Shown here: in pieces, positions 25,123 through 33,280 of the stretch | Position numbering within the stretch: the first letter of the stretch is position 1 | Layout: each line of letters starts with the position of its first letter | DNA from: Chryseobacterium sp. SSA4.19 | GTDB lineage: Bacteria; Bacteroidota; Bacteroidia; Flavobacteriales; Weeksellaceae | Reading direction: 5' to 3' | Length of the DNA stretch: 64,000 nt | Assembly: GCF_022601875.1 (NCBI RefSeq) | Contig: NZ_JAKVIP010000001.1 | Span: 124,001 to 188,000, forward strand | The notes under the pieces: model-generated | Told to the model about the DNA's origin: nothing | The model's database searches: none | The model's input: only the letters and a program-made list of their open reading frames with translations | Made by a program: the position numbers and the translations under genes

Positions 25123-27978
25123 ATGAGAAAAATGCTATCTTCATTTGCGGTACTGGTCTTAGTATCTGCAAATGGTTTCGCGCAAAACATTCCTACAGAT
25201 CCTTCTGTAAAAACAGGGACTCTTGCCAACGGAATGAAATACTATATTAAGAAAAATACATTACCTGAAAAGAAGGTCGATTTCAGGCTTGCCATTAACG
25301 CAGGATCTATTCTTGAAGATGAAAATCAAAGAGGTCTGGCCCACTTTATGGAGCATATGAATTTTAATGGAACTAAAAATTTTCCGGATAATAAACTGGT
25401 AGACTTCCTGCAGTCGATCGGAGTAAAATTCGGACAGCACCTTAATGCGTATACAAGTTTTGATGAGACGGTGTATATGCTTCCGGTTCCTTTGGATAAG
25501 CCGGGAAATATGGATGCCGGGCTAAAAGTAATGGAGGACTGGGCATTCAATGCAACACTTTCAGACGAACAGATCAATAAGGAAAGAGGAGTTGTGCTGG
25601 AAGAATTGAGACTTGGATTGGGTGCTGACAAAAGGATGTCAGATAAATACCTTCCGAAGTTATTATACAATTCCCAATATGCAAACAGGCTTCCGATTGG
25701 CAAGAAAGAGGTACTGGAGAGCTTCAAGCCGGAAGTGATACGGCAGTTTCATAGAGACTGGTACAGACCGGATCTAATGGCGATTGTAGTCGTAGGAGAT
25801 ATCAATGTAGATGAAGTGGAAAAGAAAATCAAAGACAATTTCAGCAAATATAAGAATCCGTCAAAGCCGAAGGAAAGAAAGGTATTCGATCTGCCAAACC
25901 ATAAAGAAACTTTAGTAGCGGTAGAAACGGATCCTGATGCTACAAGGTCGATGGTTCAGTTTATTATGAAAGATTCCGAAGCTTACCAGCCGGATGTTAC
26001 AGTAGAGCAGTACAATCAAAGTATTATTGAAAGTCTTACCTCTACGATGTTAAATAACAGGTTAAGCGAACTGGTGAATTCTACCAATCCTCCTTTTACA
26101 TACGGCTCTGTATATCACGGTGGGACATATGCCAGAAGCAAAGAAGGGTTTCAGGGATTTGCCATGGTTAAAGACGGTAATCAGCTTAATGCATTAAAAG
26201 TGCTGCTGGAAGAAACGGAAAGAGCAAAACGATTCGGATTTACCCAAACTGAATTAGACCGTGCAAAAGCTCAGGTGCTTTCAAATCTTGAAAGATCTTA
26301 CAACAACCGTGATAAAACGGAAAGTGATATGCTGGTGGATGAATACGTCAGAAATTTCCTGGAGCAGGAGCCTATGCCTGGAATTGCCTGGGAATATGAG
26401 GATACGAAGAAATTTTTACCTACCGTAACACTGGCTCAGACCAACGATGTTATTAGAAGCTTTGTAAAAGATGACAGCCGGGTAGTGGTTATTACCGGAC
26501 CTAAAAAAGATAATGTGACCATGCCTACAGAAGCAATGGTTTTAAACACTTTTGAAGATGTAAAAATGGCAGACCTTAAGCCTTACCAGGAAAAAGCAGC
26601 TATTAAAAATCTAGTTAAGCCATTTAAGTCTGAAGGCAAAATTGCTAAAACTGAAACTGACGCAAAATTAGGAACAACCACCTGGACCCTGAGCAACGGA
26701 GCAAAAGTAACATTCAAAAAAACAGATTTCAAGGATGATGAGGTTGTATTTTCTGCAAGGAGTATGGGAGGAAGCTCTTTAGTATCGGATGCGGATATTG
26801 CAACCACCCAGTTTGCTTTCCAGGCGCTGACTGAAGCAGGAGTCAATGGCTTCTCAAAAACAGATCTTACCAATTATCTGGCAGGAAAACAGGTAAATGT
26901 AAATCCTTCCATAGGTTCATTATATGAAGGGATTTCAGGAAGAACCAGTCAGAAAGATCTGGGTACGGCAATGGAACTCATGTATGCTTACTTTACCGGA
27001 TTAAATTACAATCCTGATGCATTCAATGCCTATAAAACCAAGCAGTCTGCAATGTTGGACAACTTATTGTCTAATCCGCAATTTTACTTTTCCAGCGAAC
27101 ATGCGAAATTTATGAATCAGAAAAACCCGAGGTTTATTGGACTGATTCCAATGGAAAAAGACTGGGCCAGAACGGATTATAAGAAGGCATATGATGTCTA
27201 TAAAGAAAGATTTGCAAATGCAGGAAACTTCCATTTCTATTTTGTAGGGAATATCGAGGAAGCTGCATTCAAGAGTGAAGTATTACAGTATATTGCAAGC
27301 CTGCCGTCGACTGGAAAAATAGCCAGTTTTAAAGATACAGGATACCGGCAGATGACAGGAGATTTCACCAAAACGTATAAAAAAGGAAAAGATCCTAAAA
27401 GTATGGTGACCATTTCCTATCTGGGAGAAGCTCCATACAATGAAAAAGAAGCATTGGCTTTAGAAGCATTAGGTGAAGTGGCGACGATTAAAGTTATTGA
27501 GAAGCTGAGAGAAGATGAAAGCGGAATTTACGGTGGCGGCGCAAGAGGCGGAATGTCACGGGTTCCTTATAACAATTACAGCTTCAGCATCAGTTTCCCA
27601 TGCGGACCTGAAAATGCTGAAAAACTGACAAAAAGCGCAATGGCTGAGCTGCAGAAACTGATTGATAAAGGTCCGGAGCAGAAAGATCTTGATAAATATA
27701 AGGAAGGAGAATACAATGATCTTAAAACAAGCCTGAAAGACAATATGTTCTGGATGAATGCCCTGACTAAAAACCAGATGGACGGCAGCGACAAATATGA
27801 AATCCTTAATTATGAGCAAAAAGTAAAAGCTTTAACTGTAAAAGATCTTCAGGATGTAGGTAAAAAATACCTTACGAAAGGAAGAATTGTTGCTACCCTG
27901 ATGCCGGAAGACGGTTGGGAAAAAGCAAAAAAAGAAGAGGCAAAGCCAACTGCTGTTACAGTAGGAACGGCAAATTAA
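25123..27978 (+). CDS. M16 family zinc metallopeptidase (pitrilysin/insulinase type), exported
   Basis: A 951-aa protein with a signal peptide (1-20, ending NGFA before QN). The N-terminal half carries the inverted zinc motif HFMEH: His74, Glu77 and His78, with Glu154 exactly 76 residues on as third ligand. The C-terminal half repeats the fold without the motif, as in pitrilysin-type two-half enzymes. It also has the R/Y pair region (GGGARGGMSRVPYNNYSF) that binds substrate. It probably degrades peptides in the periplasm or at the outer membrane. It ends at a strong bidirectional terminator. Confidence 0.93.
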   Translation: MRKMLSSFAVLVLVSANGFAQNIPTDPSVKTGTLANGMKYYIKKNTLPEKKVDFRLAINAGSILEDENQRGLAHFMEHMNFNGTKNFPDNKLVDFLQSIGVKFGQHLNAYTSFDETVYMLPVPLDKPGNMDAGLKVMEDWAFNATLSDEQINKERGVVLEELRLGLGADKRMSDKYLPKLLYNSQYANRLPIGKKEVLESFKPEVIRQFHRDWYRPDLMAIVVVGDINVDEVEKKIKDNFSKYKNPSKPKERKVFDLPNHKETLVAVETDPDATRSMVQFIMKDSEAYQPDVTVEQYNQSIIESLTSTMLNNRLSELVNSTNPPFTYGSVYHGGTYARSKEGFQGFAMVKDGNQLNALKVLLEETERAKRFGFTQTELDRAKAQVLSNLERSYNNRDKTESDMLVDEYVRNFLEQEPMPGIAWEYEDTKKFLPTVTLAQTNDVIRSFVKDDSRVVVITGPKKDNVTMPTEAMVLNTFEDVKMADLKPYQEKAAIKNLVKPFKSEGKIAKTETDAKLGTTTWTLSNGAKVTFKKTDFKDDEVVFSARSMGGSSLVSDADIATTQFAFQALTEAGVNGFSKTDLTNYLAGKQVNVNPSIGSLYEGISGRTSQKDLGTAMELMYAYFTGLNYNPDAFNAYKTKQSAMLDNLLSNPQFYFSSEHAKFMNQKNPRFIGLIPMEKDWARTDYKKAYDVYKERFANAGNFHFYFVGNIEEAAFKSEVLQYIASLPSTGKIASFKDTGYRQMTGDFTKTYKKGKDPKSMVTISYLGEAPYNEKEALALEALGEVATIKVIEKLREDESGIYGGGARGGMSRVPYNNYSFSISFPCGPENAEKLTKSAMAELQKLIDKGPEQKDLDKYKEGEYNDLKTSLKDNMFWMNALTKNQMDGSDKYEILNYEQKVKALTVKDLQDVGKKYLTKGRIVATLMPEDGWEKAKKEEAKPTAVTVGTAN

Positions 27979-27990
27979 CCACTTTCAATG

Positions 27991-28031
27991 AAAAAAGAAA
28001 CCGCAGAAATTTTTTCTGCGGTTTCTTTTTT
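27991..28031. terminator. Bidirectional terminator between M16 and DUF3109 genes
   Basis: Arms 27991-28009 (A-run plus gaaaccgcagaaa) and 28013-28031 (tttctgcggtttc plus T-run) are complementary over 19 bp. The A and T runs on either side serve the two convergent genes. Confidence 0.9.
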
Positions 28032-28056
28032 AATGTTATTCAAAAGCTCAAATCAA

Positions 28057-28641
28057 CTAAGAGCCATACTCTTCCTTCCATTCTTCAGCTGCTTCGCACA
28101 TGACATTATAAAAATCTTCACCGTATTTTCTGATCAGCGGTGTTTTCAGGAATTTATAAACCGGAACCTGTAATTCTTTTCCTAGTGTACAGGCATCATT
28201 ACACACACTCCATTCATGATAGTTTAATGCAGTAAAAGTAGAATATTCCGTCACCCGGATCGGATACAGGTGGCAGGAAATCGGTTTTTGCCAGTCTACA
28301 GCACCGTCTTCATAGGCTTTTTCAATTCCGCACTTGGTAATTCCTCTTTCATCAAAAGTAACATACGCACATTCTGCGCCTTCAATCATAGGCGTTACAT
28401 ACATTCCGTCCATCGGATCTGTTGTCCATGTCCCTTGTTCATCTAATGCTTTAATTCCTGCTTCAGTTAGATAAGGCTTAATTTTATCATAAATATTATC
28501 TAAAATGATCAGTTCTTCTTTATCCAACGGAGCTCCTACATCTCCTTTCACACAACAGGCTCCTTTACATTTGGTAAGGTTGCACACAAACTCTTCAGAA
28601 AAAATATCTTCGGAGATCAATTTATCGTCTATCTGAATCAT
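28057..28641 (-). CDS. DUF3109 family Cys-rich protein
   Basis: A 194-aa soluble protein. The N-terminus holds CNLTKCKGACCVKGDVGAPL, the conserved DUF3109 Cys cluster, and further Cys occur near AECAYV, TKCGIEK, SCHLYPIR and SVCNDACTLG. This spacing suggests an Fe-S or zinc cluster; the biochemical role of the family is unknown. It starts 5 nt after the stop of the membrane-protein gene upstream on the minus strand, so they form an operon. Family assignment is from memory of the Cys pattern. Confidence 0.85.
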   Translation of the reverse strand: MIQIDDKLISEDIFSEEFVCNLTKCKGACCVKGDVGAPLDKEELIILDNIYDKIKPYLTEAGIKALDEQGTWTTDPMDGMYVTPMIEGAECAYVTFDERGITKCGIEKAYEDGAVDWQKPISCHLYPIRVTEYSTFTALNYHEWSVCNDACTLGKELQVPVYKFLKTPLIRKYGEDFYNVMCEAAEEWKEEYGS

Positions 28642-28646
28642 AATCT

Positions 28647-29552
28647 TTAAAATAAATCAAAATAAGTTCCGGCTTTAAAACCGATTAAACTGAAAATAAT
28701 TACCCATAAGCTCACTTCCTGCATCCAGTATTTAGGTAAGAACCGCAGCATTCTGCTGATGATAATGGTAGAAGGAAAAGCGAGAAGCAGCAAATATTCA
28801 TAGCTTTTATTCATGTAAAGAATAATCGTAATAAGCTGCGCTATGGAGAAAACCAGTAAGAAGGTATATTTATATCTGCTTACCGGGCTTTTTTTATTGT
28901 AATTCTTAAAATGGTCGTATACCGCATAGATCAGCATACATGCAATCAGCACCAAAGGGATTAACTCTTCATAATCGGTTACCATTTTCATTTTTCCAAA
29001 AGGAAAATAATCTGTATTCCAGGAGGTGTAATTGATGAAAAACATAACGGAGAAATAACTGAATGCAATTAAAACAATTCCCAGTAAGAACCTGAAGATA
29101 TTCAGGCCGATTCTTTCAGAGGTTGCTACGACGTGGATCATAACGAAAACAGCCATCGGCCATGTAGTCGGAAGAAAAATAAAATTAAGTGCTACGATAG
29201 ACCCTACCAAAACATATGATTTCTTTCTTATATCTTCATTGGTGCTGGTTAGAAGCAGCAAAAGAAAGGAATTCGTAAGCAGCGAAACGGCAAGTCCGAC
29301 ATCCATCTTGCCGGGGTATAGTCCAAAAATAAAAAATGTATATAAAAATAAAGGAAGGTGGCTCTGATAATTCAATGCGATACTGTGAAAACAAAAATAT
29401 CCCAAAGCAATCCCGACAAAAGTGATTCCTGCAACAATGGCTTCATAGGTATTGAAATTCAGAAAGTTAAAAGATATTACTATTAACAGAAGAAAGCCAA
29501 TATAAACAGGGATTGAAAAAATATTGCTTTCTTTTGAAAGTAATCTAAACAT
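28647..29552 (-). CDS. DUF6427-like polytopic membrane protein
   Basis: A 301-aa protein that is almost entirely hydrophobic, with about nine or ten membrane helices. The opening MFRLLSKESNIFSIP and overall layout fit the flavobacterial DUF6427 family. No catalytic motif can be seen. It is the first gene of an operon with DUF3109, and its promoter overlaps that of a divergent small membrane protein gene (29595), a pairing that suggests a shared envelope role. The family name is recalled, not searched. Confidence 0.72.
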   Translation of the reverse strand: MFRLLSKESNIFSIPVYIGFLLLIVISFNFLNFNTYEAIVAGITFVGIALGYFCFHSIALNYQSHLPLFLYTFFIFGLYPGKMDVGLAVSLLTNSFLLLLLTSTNEDIRKKSYVLVGSIVALNFIFLPTTWPMAVFVMIHVVATSERIGLNIFRFLLGIVLIAFSYFSVMFFINYTSWNTDYFPFGKMKMVTDYEELIPLVLIACMLIYAVYDHFKNYNKKSPVSRYKYTFLLVFSIAQLITIILYMNKSYEYLLLLAFPSTIIISRMLRFLPKYWMQEVSLWVIIFSLIGFKAGTYFDLF

Positions 29553-29566
29553 TTTTTATAAATTTG
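29534..29566 (+). promoter_or_regulatory. Promoter of the small membrane protein gene
   Basis: A TTG at 29534-29536 lies 22 nt upstream of the -7 box TAAATTTG (29559-29566). It overlaps the 5' end of the divergent membrane-protein gene. Confidence 0.6.
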
Positions 29567-29568
29567 TA

Positions 29569-29576
29569 CAAAGTTA
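29569..29576 (-). promoter_or_regulatory. -7 box of the DUF6427-like gene (divergent)
   Basis: On the minus strand the bases read TAACTTTG, 16 nt before the ATG at 29552. It sits 3 nt from the opposed -7 box at 29559-29566, so the two promoters are interlocked. Confidence 0.5.
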
Positions 29577-29594
29577 ATTTAAAAAAGGAAAATA

Positions 29595-29828
29595 ATGACG
29601 TCTTTCTTTCTATTCTTAAGCAAAGTTTTCAAATGGTCTTTCGGTTTCTTTGATACTTTCGGTAATGTTTTAAACTGGATTCTGTTTATCGTTTGCTGCG
29701 TATTATTTACGTATTGGTGCTACGTTTTAGTAGTTACCCTGGGTGGAGATAAAGATAAAGACTACTATTCTCCAACAGAAGGTAAGAATCCTTACTATGA
29801 TCCGAATATCTACAAAAGAGAAGGTTAA
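29595..29828 (+). CDS. Small membrane protein (possibly DUF6341)
   Basis: A 77-aa protein with one strong membrane helix at about 27-50 and an amphipathic N-terminus rich in Phe. The charged tail (GGDKDKDYYSPTEGKNPYYD) would lie in the cytoplasm or periplasm. The layout resembles small flavobacterial DUF6341 proteins, which I recall next to DUF6427, its divergent neighbour here. Function is unknown. It has its own promoter and terminator. Confidence 0.7.
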   Translation: MTSFFLFLSKVFKWSFGFFDTFGNVLNWILFIVCCVLFTYWCYVLVVTLGGDKDKDYYSPTEGKNPYYDPNIYKREG

Positions 29829-29846
29829 TTAATTGGTTATATAGTA

Positions 29847-29883
29847 AAAAGCCGATCAAATAAATTATTTGATCGGCTTTTTT
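29847..29883. terminator. Bidirectional terminator
   Basis: Arms aaaagccgatcaaataa and ttatttgatcggctttt pair almost without a loop. They are flanked by A and T runs and serve the small membrane protein gene (+) and the universal stress protein gene (-). Confidence 0.88.
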
Positions 29884-29904
29884 ATAATTTGTGCTGAACG
29901 TAAT

Positions 29905-30348
29905 TTATTTATGATCATGGATCGGAAGTACCAACACAGGGATATCAGCATCTTTGGTAATTCCTTTGGTCAGGCTTCCTACGAATACATCATAGATCCC
30001 GCTTCTTCCGTGGGAGCCCATAACAATAAAGTCTGCATTCTTAGCCTTGGAGTGTTCAAGGATAATATCTTTTGCAATTCCCTGTTTCAGAATATGCTCG
30101 CATTCTACATCCTGAGCCAGGATACGTTGCTGTATATTGTTCAGCTGTACGAGTTCTTCCCTGATTTCATTTTCTTCAACTTCCGGGAAATATTGGAAGC
30201 CCATATCCCCAATGGCAAAACCGATATCCGAAGGAGCAACATGGATAAGAAAAATCCTTCCCTGGATCTGTTTTGCAAATTTTACCGCCCGATCTACGAG
30301 TTCTTCTGTTCTGTCCCCAAAATCCACGGGTAATACAATATTTATCAT
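29905..30348 (-). CDS. Universal stress protein (UspA family)
   Basis: A 147-aa single-domain Usp protein. It begins MINIVLPVDFGDRTEELVDRA, with the conserved N-terminal strand and Asp. The ATP-binding motif G-x2-G-x9-G-S/T is present as GSHGRSGIYDVFVGSLT near 112-128. It is probably an ATP-binding homodimer made under starvation or stress. It is alone between terminators, 58 nt from the FAH-family gene upstream. Confidence 0.95.
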   Translation of the reverse strand: MINIVLPVDFGDRTEELVDRAVKFAKQIQGRIFLIHVAPSDIGFAIGDMGFQYFPEVEENEIREELVQLNNIQQRILAQDVECEHILKQGIAKDIILEHSKAKNADFIVMGSHGRSGIYDVFVGSLTKGITKDADIPVLVLPIHDHK

Positions 30349-30405
30349 GACCTCTAATTTTGTTTACTAAAGATAAGAAAATTATAATGAAAAAGAGATT
30401 AAATA

Positions 30406-31011
30406 CTACAATATCCGGATATCAAGAACCTTTTGATCTTCAAGGTAGGCTTCAAGGATATCATCTTCTGCTACTTTTCCGACACCTTTCGGAGTTCCTG
30501 TGAAAATCAGGTCTCCCACTCTCAATGTAAAATATTGGGAGACGAAAGCAATAATGTCATCGATCGTAAAGATCATGTCTTTTGTATTTCCGTCCTGAAC
30601 CCTTTCCTTATTTTTCAACAGGCTAAAATGTAAAGATTCAAGATTGAAATTTTCTTTTTTATAGAAACTTCCTACCACAGCTGAACCGTCAAATCCCTTA
30701 GCAAGCTCCCAGGGAAGTCCTTTGGATTTCAGTTCGCTTTGAAGGCCTCTGGCTGTAAAATCAATTCCAAGACCGATTTCTTCATAATGCTTAGGCGCAG
30801 TTTCTTTCTGGATATATTTCCCGCCTTTTGAAATTTTCACGACCACTTCCAGTTCATAATGAACGTCATCAGAGAATTCCGGGATATAAAAATCATTCCC
30901 TTTCAGAACGGCTGTATCCGGCTTGATAAAGATAACAGGTTTCTCAGGAATTTCATTTCCCAGTTCTTTTGCATGTTCGCTGTAGTTTCTTCCTATGCAG
31001 ATTATTTTCAT
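30406..31011 (-). CDS. Fumarylacetoacetate hydrolase family protein
   Basis: A 201-aa single-domain FAH-fold enzyme, like the acylpyruvase/oxaloacetate decarboxylase (FAHD1-type) members. Metal-binding acidic residues are visible in HYELEVVVK and GIDFTARGLQ; IGRNYSEHAKE at the N-terminus and FTGTPKGVG near the C-terminus are family signatures. It probably acts on 2-keto acids such as oxaloacetate or acylpyruvates. No catabolic neighbours help narrow the substrate. Confidence 0.93.
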   Translation of the reverse strand: MKIICIGRNYSEHAKELGNEIPEKPVIFIKPDTAVLKGNDFYIPEFSDDVHYELEVVVKISKGGKYIQKETAPKHYEEIGLGIDFTARGLQSELKSKGLPWELAKGFDGSAVVGSFYKKENFNLESLHFSLLKNKERVQDGNTKDMIFTIDDIIAFVSQYFTLRVGDLIFTGTPKGVGKVAEDDILEAYLEDQKVLDIRIL

Positions 31012-31205
31012 ATGTATTTATTTTTTATTTGAAGCTTTTTCCCGCTATCCACTTTTACTCCTCGCGCGGGTATATTTTTCCAACGCCTGCTGCGGGGTAA
31101 CCGTTCCTATCGGGGCTAAGAAATGACTATGCTGATCACTCATCAAAATAATCCGAATTTTCGCCGCCTATACAATAAAGGGAAATTTTCGTTTATAAAG
31201 GATGT
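31012..31205. repeat. Repeat-like intergenic segment with a short minus-strand frame
   Basis: On the minus strand, 31143-31045 reads as 32 codons beginning MSDQHSHFLAPIGTVTPQQ and ending at a TAG. The stretch gtggatagcgggaaaaagc (reverse strand, around 31035-31053) resembles dispersed intergenic repeats I know from Chryseobacterium genomes. It is more GC-rich than other spacers. It is either a REP-like element or the tail of a dead gene. Copy number elsewhere could not be checked. Confidence 0.4.
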
Positions 31206-31604
31206 TTAATGCTCAAACTCATTACCGCAGTAATAGCAGACGAATTTATGGCTCGTCAAAATCGAGATTCCAAAGAAACTTGTGGCACTGTCGTCTCTGT
31301 AAATATGATTGGAACCGCATTTCGGGCATACAAAATCGAAAGCGGGATTTTCAATCGTATGTTCCACTTCCAATGGGAATTCTTCGTTTTCCTTATAATC
31401 CTGTAAAACCCGTTGCGCTTTTTCAAGATCGTCTTCAAAAACCTGCAGCTGGATTCCACCTACAGCCTGCGAAAGCAGCCAGTCCGACTGAATCAGCTGT
31501 TCATTCGCAATAAAGCTGTTAATGCCGCTTTCAGCCAGGATCTGTTTATCCCTGTTGGCCTGAAGCGCGTTCTCATAAAATTTGAATTTAACAAGCTCAC
31601 TCAT
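31206..31604 (-). CDS. DUF2007 protein with C-terminal zinc ribbon
   Basis: A 132-aa protein. Residues 1-70 match DUF2007 (putative signal-transducing, ferredoxin-like fold: ELVKFKFYENALQANRDKQIL, GGIQLQVFEDDLEKAQ). Residues 90-130 form a zinc ribbon with CPKCGS and CYYCGNEF. It starts 2 nt after the stop of the exonuclease gene, so it is translationally linked to it. The partner it senses is unknown. Confidence 0.85.
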   Translation of the reverse strand: MSELVKFKFYENALQANRDKQILAESGINSFIANEQLIQSDWLLSQAVGGIQLQVFEDDLEKAQRVLQDYKENEEFPLEVEHTIENPAFDFVCPKCGSNHIYRDDSATSFFGISILTSHKFVCYYCGNEFEH

Positions 31605-31606
31605 TT

Positions 31607-32371
31607 TTAAAATTTACTGGATAATTGAATTTTGGTGAACACTTTCTTGGTGTATAAAGGAAAGTCGGCATTCTGAAGCCATCCGTAATAGCCAAGATCT
31701 TTTTTGAAAATGGCTTTCACGCTTTGGCCTTTGTATTTTCCGAAAGCAAAAATTTCTTCATTTTTTTCATTGAAATGAATCATACCTGCCAGATCTGCAA
31801 ATTTATTCTGGGTTGAAAATTCGCTTAGGTCAGTAATTTCCTTTGGAACATCATCATATTTCCCGACCTGGGCATCCAGCACTTCAAAAGTGGCCATAAC
31901 GTCAGCCTCTGCAGAATGGGCGTTTTCTAATGTTTTTCCACAGTAAAACTGATAGGCAGCCCCCAGGTTTCTCGGTTCTTTCTTAAAAAAGATTGTTTGT
32001 GCATCTACCAGTTTAAATTTGTTCAAATCAAAATCGAAATCAGCCCTAAGCAGCTCTTCGGCTAATAACGGGACGTCAAATCTGTTCGAATTATATCCTG
32101 CGAGATCCGTACCGGTAATCATCTCCAGTATTTTGGGTGCGATTTCTCTGAAAGTAGGTGCATCTTTTACATCTTCATCATAAATTCCGTGAATTTCACT
32201 GCATTCTTTCGGGATCGGCATTTCAGGATTGACCTTCCAGGTCTTGCTTTCCCGTGAAGCATCAGGATTTACCTTTAAAATACAGATTTCTACGATCCGG
32301 TCTTTCCCGATATTCGTTCCTGTGGTTTCTAAATCAAAAATGCAGAGCGGTTTATATAATTTTAAGTTCAT
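31607..32371 (-). CDS. DEDDh 3'-5' exonuclease (DnaQ-like)
   Basis: A 254-aa exonuclease. Catalytic residues are Asp13 and Glu15 in FDLETTGT, Asp99 in NSNRFDVPLL, and His152 and Asp157 in HSAEAD, the full DEDDh set. The C-terminal ~70 residues form an extra domain with FGKYKGQSVKAIF and GYYGWLQ, resembling the tail of exonuclease X-type proteins. It acts on DNA 3' ends in proofreading-like or repair roles. No polymerase domain is present. It is followed by the DUF2007 gene in one operon. Confidence 0.92.
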   Translation of the reverse strand: MNLKLYKPLCIFDLETTGTNIGKDRIVEICILKVNPDASRESKTWKVNPEMPIPKECSEIHGIYDEDVKDAPTFREIAPKILEMITGTDLAGYNSNRFDVPLLAEELLRADFDFDLNKFKLVDAQTIFFKKEPRNLGAAYQFYCGKTLENAHSAEADVMATFEVLDAQVGKYDDVPKEITDLSEFSTQNKFADLAGMIHFNEKNEEIFAFGKYKGQSVKAIFKKDLGYYGWLQNADFPLYTKKVFTKIQLSSKF

Positions 32372-32443
32372 TTTTTAAGTTGAAAAAATTGGGAATGTAT
32401 AATTATGAATGTTTGGTTTCAAGGCTTTTCTAATCCTGCAGCC

Positions 32444-33160
32444 TTATTTATTCAATTGTTTCTGAAAGATAATCGAAATTAAGATATAATATAGGATAAC
32501 CAGCGGAATTCCGACTGTTTTAAAAATAACCAGAATAATAACAGAACCTATTAATAAGGCAAGTTTAGGATAATTGTCCTGCAGTTTCATCGATTTAAAT
32601 TTCATGGCAATCATTTTAATGGGACTGATCAAAAGCCAGGATGAAACAATGGTTAAAATAATCAATAAGATATCGCTGTTTAGTAAAAAATCAAAGCTTT
32701 GATTTTCTTTGAATGCATAATATAATCCGAAAATCAAAATCGTATTTGAAGGAGTATTCAATCCTTTAAAATAATATTTCTGTTCTTCGTCCAGGTTGAA
32801 AATAGCCAGCCTGAGACAGGAAAATAAAGTGATTAATAAACCGAAGTATTTAATCTCGAAAGGCAGTGAAAGTCCTGCAAGATGGCTTCCGAATGGTTCA
32901 AGAATTTTAAACATCGTTAAACCCGGCACCAATCCGAAACTTACCATATCGGCAAGAGAATCCAGCTGCACACCCAGATTGGAATTCGATTTTAAGGCTC
33001 TTGCTACAAAACCGTCAAAAAAATCTAAAATCAGTGAACATATCAGGCAGATTGCCGTGATCTCATAGTTTCCTAAAATAAGATGGATCGCACCTGTACA
33101 GCCTGAAAAAAGGTTTCCTAAGGTAATAGCGTTGGCAAAATTATTTTTAATAAAACTCAT
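32444..33160 (-). CDS. pssA: CDP-diacylglycerol--serine O-phosphatidyltransferase
   Basis: A 238-aa membrane enzyme that makes phosphatidylserine, the precursor of phosphatidylethanolamine. The CDP-alcohol phosphotransferase motif is complete: Asp46-x2-Asp49-Gly50-x2-Ala53-Arg54-x8-Gly63-x3-Asp67-x3-Asp71 (numbered from the chosen Met). The start is set at 33160 (MSFIKNN) because a -7 box lies 5 nt upstream. A longer frame from 33187 would run through the promoter. About seven membrane helices follow. Confidence 0.95.
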   Translation of the reverse strand: MSFIKNNFANAITLGNLFSGCTGAIHLILGNYEITAICLICSLILDFFDGFVARALKSNSNLGVQLDSLADMVSFGLVPGLTMFKILEPFGSHLAGLSLPFEIKYFGLLITLFSCLRLAIFNLDEEQKYYFKGLNTPSNTILIFGLYYAFKENQSFDFLLNSDILLIILTIVSSWLLISPIKMIAMKFKSMKLQDNYPKLALLIGSVIILVIFKTVGIPLVILYYILISIIFQKQLNK

Positions 33161-33165
33161 ACCTG

Positions 33166-33195
33166 CAAAATTAAGACAATATATCAATGTAGCAA
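33166..33195 (-). promoter_or_regulatory. pssA promoter (-33 and -7)
   Basis: On the minus strand TTG (33195-33193) is followed by a 19-nt spacer and TAATTTTG (33173-33166), both matching the Bacteroidota consensus. The box ends 5 nt before the ATG, which supports the 33160 start and a near-leaderless mRNA. Confidence 0.72.
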
Positions 33196-33268
33196 TATGC
33201 CTATGTAATCATGTATCAATTATTATGGCATTTTCAGAGGGTTGCGTTAATTTTATTTGAATTTGATG

Positions 33269-33276
33269 TAAATTTG
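33269..33276 (+). promoter_or_regulatory. -7 box of the LtaS-like gene, near-leaderless
   Basis: TAAATTTG ends 4 nt before the ATG at 33281, so the mRNA should have almost no leader. Confidence 0.6.
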
Positions 33277-33280
33277 CCGC

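Noticed and set aside
29869..30333. Plus-strand frame of 154 codons
   Set aside because: Antisense to the universal stress protein gene, which has the intact ATP-binding motif.
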